64,000 nt of DNA from Roseomonas sp. CECT 9278 (GTDB lineage Bacteria; Pseudomonadota; Alphaproteobacteria; Acetobacterales; Acetobacteraceae): positions 1 to 64,000 of the forward strand of contig NZ_CAKKLX010000013.1 in the NCBI RefSeq assembly GCF_918698155.1. Direction: 5' to 3'. A model generated the notes under the pieces. The model was not told where the DNA came from. It saw only the letters and a list, made by a program, of their open reading frames with translations, and did no database searches. The stretch's first letter is position 1; the number at the start of each line of letters is the position of its first letter. The translations under genes and the position numbers were made by a program. Below are positions 61,255 through 64,000 of the stretch, one piece after another.

Positions 61255-62223
61255 TCAGCGCCGCCAGGGCCGCCGGGCGAACATCACGCGCACCGCCTCG
61301 CCTTCCGCCAGCACCATGTCGCGATAGGCGCTGCCGACCAGTGGGCGCAGCGGCAGGCTCACGCGGTCGGCCGCGGTGGTGAAGGCCGGGTCGGCGAAGG
61401 TGGCGGCGAAGGCCGCCTGCATGGCGCGCGCTGCCTCCGGCGGGAAGCCGGGCGGGCCGACGATGCCGCGCGCGGAGCCGACCAGCACGTCATAGCCCTG
61501 CTCGCGGAAGGTCGGCACGTCAGGCACCGCGGACCAGCGCGCGGGCGAGGCCTGGCCCAGGCAGCGGATGCGCCCCTCGCGCATCAGCACGATGCCTTCG
61601 GACATGTTGAAGGAGGCGACGTCGACCGCGCCGGAGAGCAGGTCGCGCTGCACCTGCGCGGTGCCGTTGAAGGGCGCGTGCAGGGCGCGCACATCCGCCT
61701 TCTCCTCAAGCCCCAGCAGCACCAGGTGGTCGTCGGAGCCCACGCCGGCGGCGGAGCCGACCGAGACGCTCTCGGGCTGGCGCTTCAGCGCCGCGACCAG
61801 GTCGCCCAGGCTTCGCAGCGGCGAATTGGGCAGCACCCACAGCCCGCAGGCATCGTCGACGATATTGGCGAAGTAGGTGAATTCGTCGGCCTTCCAGCGG
61901 ACCGGCCGTTCCAGCGGCAGGGTCGAGACGTTCAGGCTGCCGATCGCGCCGATGGTGTAGCCGTCGGGCGCGGCATTGAAGATCGCCTCCATGCCGAGCT
62001 GGCCGGAGGCCCCGGCGCGGTTCACCACCACGAAGCGCACGCCGGGCAGGCGCGCGGTGATCTGGTGCGTGGCGAAGCGGCCGACGGCATCGACGCCGCC
62101 GCCCGGCGGAAAGGGGATGATCACCTCGATCGGGCGATCGGCGGGCCAGGCGGCGTGGGCCTCATGGATCGCGGGTAGCGTGAGGCCGATGCCGGCGAGC
62201 AGCAGGTGGCGGCGCTTGATCAT
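61255..62223 (-). CDS. Bug family (TctC-like) binding protein, tandem copy 2
   Basis: This protein is also 322 residues: signal IKRRHLLLAGIGLTLP, ligand loop IPFPPGGGVDAVGRF, NAAPDGYTIGAIG and VGSARGIVGPPGFPP. It shows the same domain pattern as the next gene, pointing to tandem duplication. The ATG at 62223 was chosen because the signal peptide begins there. It diverges from the thioesterase gene with a 122-bp spacer that should hold the promoter. Confidence 0.91.
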   Translation of the reverse strand: MIKRRHLLLAGIGLTLPAIHEAHAAWPADRPIEVIIPFPPGGGVDAVGRFATHQITARLPGVRFVVVNRAGASGQLGMEAIFNAAPDGYTIGAIGSLNVSTLPLERPVRWKADEFTYFANIVDDACGLWVLPNSPLRSLGDLVAALKRQPESVSVGSAAGVGSDDHLVLLGLEEKADVRALHAPFNGTAQVQRDLLSGAVDVASFNMSEGIVLMREGRIRCLGQASPARWSAVPDVPTFREQGYDVLVGSARGIVGPPGFPPEAARAMQAAFAATFADPAFTTAADRVSLPLRPLVGSAYRDMVLAEGEAVRVMFARRPWRR

Positions 62224-62345
62224 GGCGTTTCCCCGTTCGTTCGTTGCGCGAAGCCTCGCGCGCAGGGCGGCGCGGATCAAGCGCGGACTTTCCCTCGGGG
62301 CCGCCGCGCCGCAGACTGCGCAGCGGAACCGCCAGGACGAACGAC

Positions 62346-62795
62346 ATGGACGCTACATTGCGCGAACGCTTCGGCGTCGAAGGCCAATGGGCACTTTGGC
62401 GCGAGCACACTGTGCGCTGGGCGGAATGCGACATCTACGCGCATGTGAACCACGCGGCCTACCTGACGTTGTTCGAGGACATGCGCATCGACTGGTGGCT
62501 GGGTGCCGGCGGCGCCTTCGCGCCCGACAAGCCGGGGCCGGTGGTCGGCACGCTGGAAGTGAAATACCACCGCCCCGGCCATTTCCGCGACCCGGTGCTG
62601 CTGTGCGTGCGCACCGCGTCGTTCCGCCGCACGTCCTTCGTGCACCAGTATGCGATGTGGCGGGCGGATGGGCTGCTGTGCTCGGCGCGCGCGCTGTGCG
62701 TGGTGATCGACAACGCCACCGGCCAGAAGGCCGAGATCCCGGACGATATGCGCCGGCTGATGGCGGACCGCGACGGCGCGGTGGCGGAGGTCTGA
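62346..62795 (+). CDS. Acyl-CoA thioesterase, 4HBT family
   Basis: The 149-residue protein shows the hotdog thioesterase pattern: HTVRWAECDIYAHVNHAAYL (21-40) with the active-site Asp and the NH-A-Y block, then MRIDWWLG and VGTLEVKYHRPGHFRDPVLL for the central strands. It hydrolyses acyl- or aryl-CoA thioesters in the cytoplasm, as 4-hydroxybenzoyl-CoA thioesterase and YbgC do. The first ATG of the frame that aligns with the family is used; the longer frame has no homology. A large hairpin follows. Confidence 0.9.
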   Translation: MDATLRERFGVEGQWALWREHTVRWAECDIYAHVNHAAYLTLFEDMRIDWWLGAGGAFAPDKPGPVVGTLEVKYHRPGHFRDPVLLCVRTASFRRTSFVHQYAMWRADGLLCSARALCVVIDNATGQKAEIPDDMRRLMADRDGAVAEV

Positions 62796-62817
62796 ACCCG
62801 CGCTCAGACCCGGTCTC

Positions 62818-62913
62818 GAAAGCCCGGCACCGGCCCGCCCCCCCCACCCGGCCACCCATTCCAGGATACTGACGTGGGTGGCCGGGTGGCGGGGCGGGCC
62901 GGTGCCGGGCTTC
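62818..62913. terminator. Long inverted-repeat hairpin between convergent genes
   Basis: Arms of about 40 bp (62818-62858 and 62875-62913) are near-perfect complements, starting GAAAGCCCGGCACCGGCC and ending GGCCGGTGCCGGGCTTC, around a 16-nt loop. It lies between the thioesterase gene and the convergent UPF0114 gene. The sequence is related to 2478-2554 and less clearly to 47205-47263. A bidirectional terminator is the likely role. Confidence 0.75.
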
Positions 62914-62947
62914 AAAGTCGCCGGAAGGCGACCTTCAGGACAGGCTC

Positions 62948-63463
62948 TTAGTCGCCGTCCTTCATCCCGCGCGCGCGCGCCGCGAACCAGTCGGCCACCG
63001 CCATCATCAGGTAGCCCAGCAGGAAGACCATGTTGATGACCACCAGCCAATAGAGTTGCCGTTCGCTGACGCTCTCCTCGAGTGCCATCAGCGCCTTCAG
63101 CATGGTCACGCCCGAGATCGCCGCCATCGAGGCGAACAGCTTCTTCTTGAGCCCGCCGAAATCCACCGTGGTCAGCCAAGCCGGCCAGTTGCGCGGCCCG
63201 CCCGGGTCGATGCGCGAGACCATGTTCTCGTAGCCCGAGAAGATGACGATGACGACGAGCCCCGCCATCAGCGTCAGGTCCACCATCGACAGCACCTTCA
63301 CGATCGCTTGGTGCTCGGAATAGGACATGGCGTTGGTGACGGCGGCATGGAGTTCCCGCATGAAGGCCGCCATCAGCGTGAACAGCGCCGCGATCAGCCC
63401 AAGGTAGAAGGGCACCAGCGCCCAGCGGCTGACGACGATGATCCGTTCGACCAGCCGCTCCAT
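62948..63463 (-). CDS. UPF0114/YqhA-type membrane protein
   Basis: The 171-residue protein has four hydrophobic segments (about residues 15-35, 55-80, 110-125 and 135-155). It shows the family order: ERIIVVSRWALVPFYLGLI, DLTLMAGLVVIVIFSGYENMVS, KLFASMAAISGVTMLKALM. This is the TIGR00645 (YqhA) family, whose function is unknown. It is 4 bp after the stop of the DenD-like gene and so is in its operon. Confidence 0.9.
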   Translation of the reverse strand: MERLVERIIVVSRWALVPFYLGLIAALFTLMAAFMRELHAAVTNAMSYSEHQAIVKVLSMVDLTLMAGLVVIVIFSGYENMVSRIDPGGPRNWPAWLTTVDFGGLKKKLFASMAAISGVTMLKALMALEESVSERQLYWLVVINMVFLLGYLMMAVADWFAARARGMKDGD

Positions 63464-63467
63464 GGCG

Positions 63468-64000
63468 CTACAGGCCGCGCTCGGACTTCGTCGCCGCCAG
63501 GTCGTCCTCGATGAAGGCCTGCACCAGGTCCTCCAGCGATTCCTGTTCCACGAAGCCCAGGCGGCGCGCGCGGGTGGCGGCGAAGGCAGCGGGCCAGCCG
63601 GCGACGATGTCGAAGACCTCGCGGTCGAAGGCGAAGCCGACCTTCTCGCGCGCGGCGTGGCCGGCGACGGTCTCCAGCGCCTCCAGCATCTTCGCCACGG
63701 TGGCGCTGCGCCCCGGCGGGTTGATGCCGCGGTCCACGCCCATGCCCGCGGTGTCCATGGTGGCGGCGTGCAGGAACCATTCCATGGCGCTGCGCGGGGA
63801 GCATATCCAGACCGCGAATTCCGGCGGCACCGGGCAGTCGGTGGACAGGCCCAGCAGCGGTTCGCGCACCACCGCCGAGACGAAGGACGACGCCGCCTTG
63901 TTGGGCCGGCCGGGGCGCACCATCACGGTGGGCAGGCGCAGGCTGAGCGCATCCATGAAGCCCTTGCGCGTGGCGTCCTGCAGCAGCAATTCGCCGATCG
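63468..64000 (-). CDS. NAD-dependent epimerase/dehydratase, DenD-like (partial, 5' end cut)
   Basis: Only the C-terminal part (about 177 codons) is in the window; the gene continues past the right edge. The visible IGELLLQDATRKGFMDALSL, LRLPTVMVRPGRPNKAASSF and VREPLLGL are characteristic of D-erythronate dehydrogenase-like SDRs. The remaining segment (DIVAGWPAAFAATRARRLGF) is the usual substrate domain. The DenD family oxidises D-erythronate or related acids. The N-terminal cofactor motif and active-site residues cannot be checked. UPF0114 follows 4 bp downstream. Confidence 0.85.
   Translation of the reverse strand, partial: IGELLLQDATRKGFMDALSLRLPTVMVRPGRPNKAASSFVSAVVREPLLGLSTDCPVPPEFAVWICSPRSAMEWFLHAATMDTAGMGVDRGINPPGRSATVAKMLEALETVAGHAAREKVGFAFDREVFDIVAGWPAAFAATRARRLGFVEQESLEDLVQAFIEDDLAATKSERGL

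Overview
The window is very GC-rich, mostly coding, and reads as a chromosomal stretch of an alphaproteobacterium, most likely an Acetobacteraceae/Roseomonas-like member of the Rhodospirillales. This assignment is an inference from three things: the base composition, the large number of Bug-type (TctC) periplasmic binding proteins with Arg-Arg signal peptides, and the gene content (glcB, PPK2, an NdvA-like exporter). I see no rRNA, tRNA, CRISPR array, insertion sequence, integrase or replication origin. The left edge carries no gene I can call. The right edge cuts a DenD-like gene.

Layout. 0.1-5.7 kb: metallophosphoesterase, a hypothetical protein, PPK2, then on the minus strand a PanE-like reductase, a creatininase-family protein and an M20 amidohydrolase. 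6.0-9.2 kb: a complete tripartite tricarboxylate transporter operon (TctC-TctB-TctA) ending in a clear intrinsic terminator. 9.3-11.8 kb: a PaaI-like thioesterase, a bifunctional GDP-mannose enzyme (ManC type) and a HicA-fold protein. 11.9-16.0 kb: a TRAP transporter with two tandem DctP paralogues followed by DctQ and DctM. 16.2-19.3 kb: DedA, a VOC protein, a membrane-anchored TAXI-like binding protein and MscL. 19.35-26.3 kb: a type VI secretion accessory cluster (VgrG, DUF2169-pentapeptide fusion, second pentapeptide protein, DUF3540, PAAR-like DUF4150), with a convergent RTX protein beside it. 28.9-33.4 kb: a 1,509-residue SF1 helicase with a PD-(D/E)XK-type nuclease domain. 33.6-39.9 kb: cation/proton antiporter, a 56-residue membrane protein, DUF1003, an SDR with an altered active site, a CBS-pair protein, a small hypothetical protein and an NdvA-like ABC exporter. 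40.0-44.7 kb: three orphan Bug proteins, two small membrane proteins and a GST. 44.9-53.5 kb: crotonase, Hsp70-like protein, a 24-residue membrane peptide, malate synthase G, a gamma-glutamyltransferase-family enzyme, tandem PilZ paralogues and another Bug. 53.9-64 kb: polysaccharide deacetylase, an amidase/PhnA-domain/FAH/Bug/M20 run, two tandem Bugs, a thioesterase, a UPF0114 protein and the partial DenD.

How it fits together. The region is dominated by uptake of organic acids (8 Bug, 2 DctP and 1 TAXI binding proteins, but only one TctAB and one DctQM pair) next to hydrolases that could act on amides and organic acids. The five-gene run at 55.3-60.2 kb looks like one catabolic operon.

The least expected signal is in the spaces between genes. 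(i) A dispersed repeat unit of about 130-142 bp lies just after the stop codons of three unrelated genes (11.3, 37.2 and 53.5 kb), in the sense of those genes, and its hairpins are conserved by compensatory changes. (ii) A 49-bp repeat occurs three times with no length variation. (iii) Long hairpins of related sequence sit between convergent genes. (iv) A 26-bp minisatellite of about 9.5 units lies upstream of the GGT-family gene. (v) A run of twelve C/G lies four bases from a start codon.
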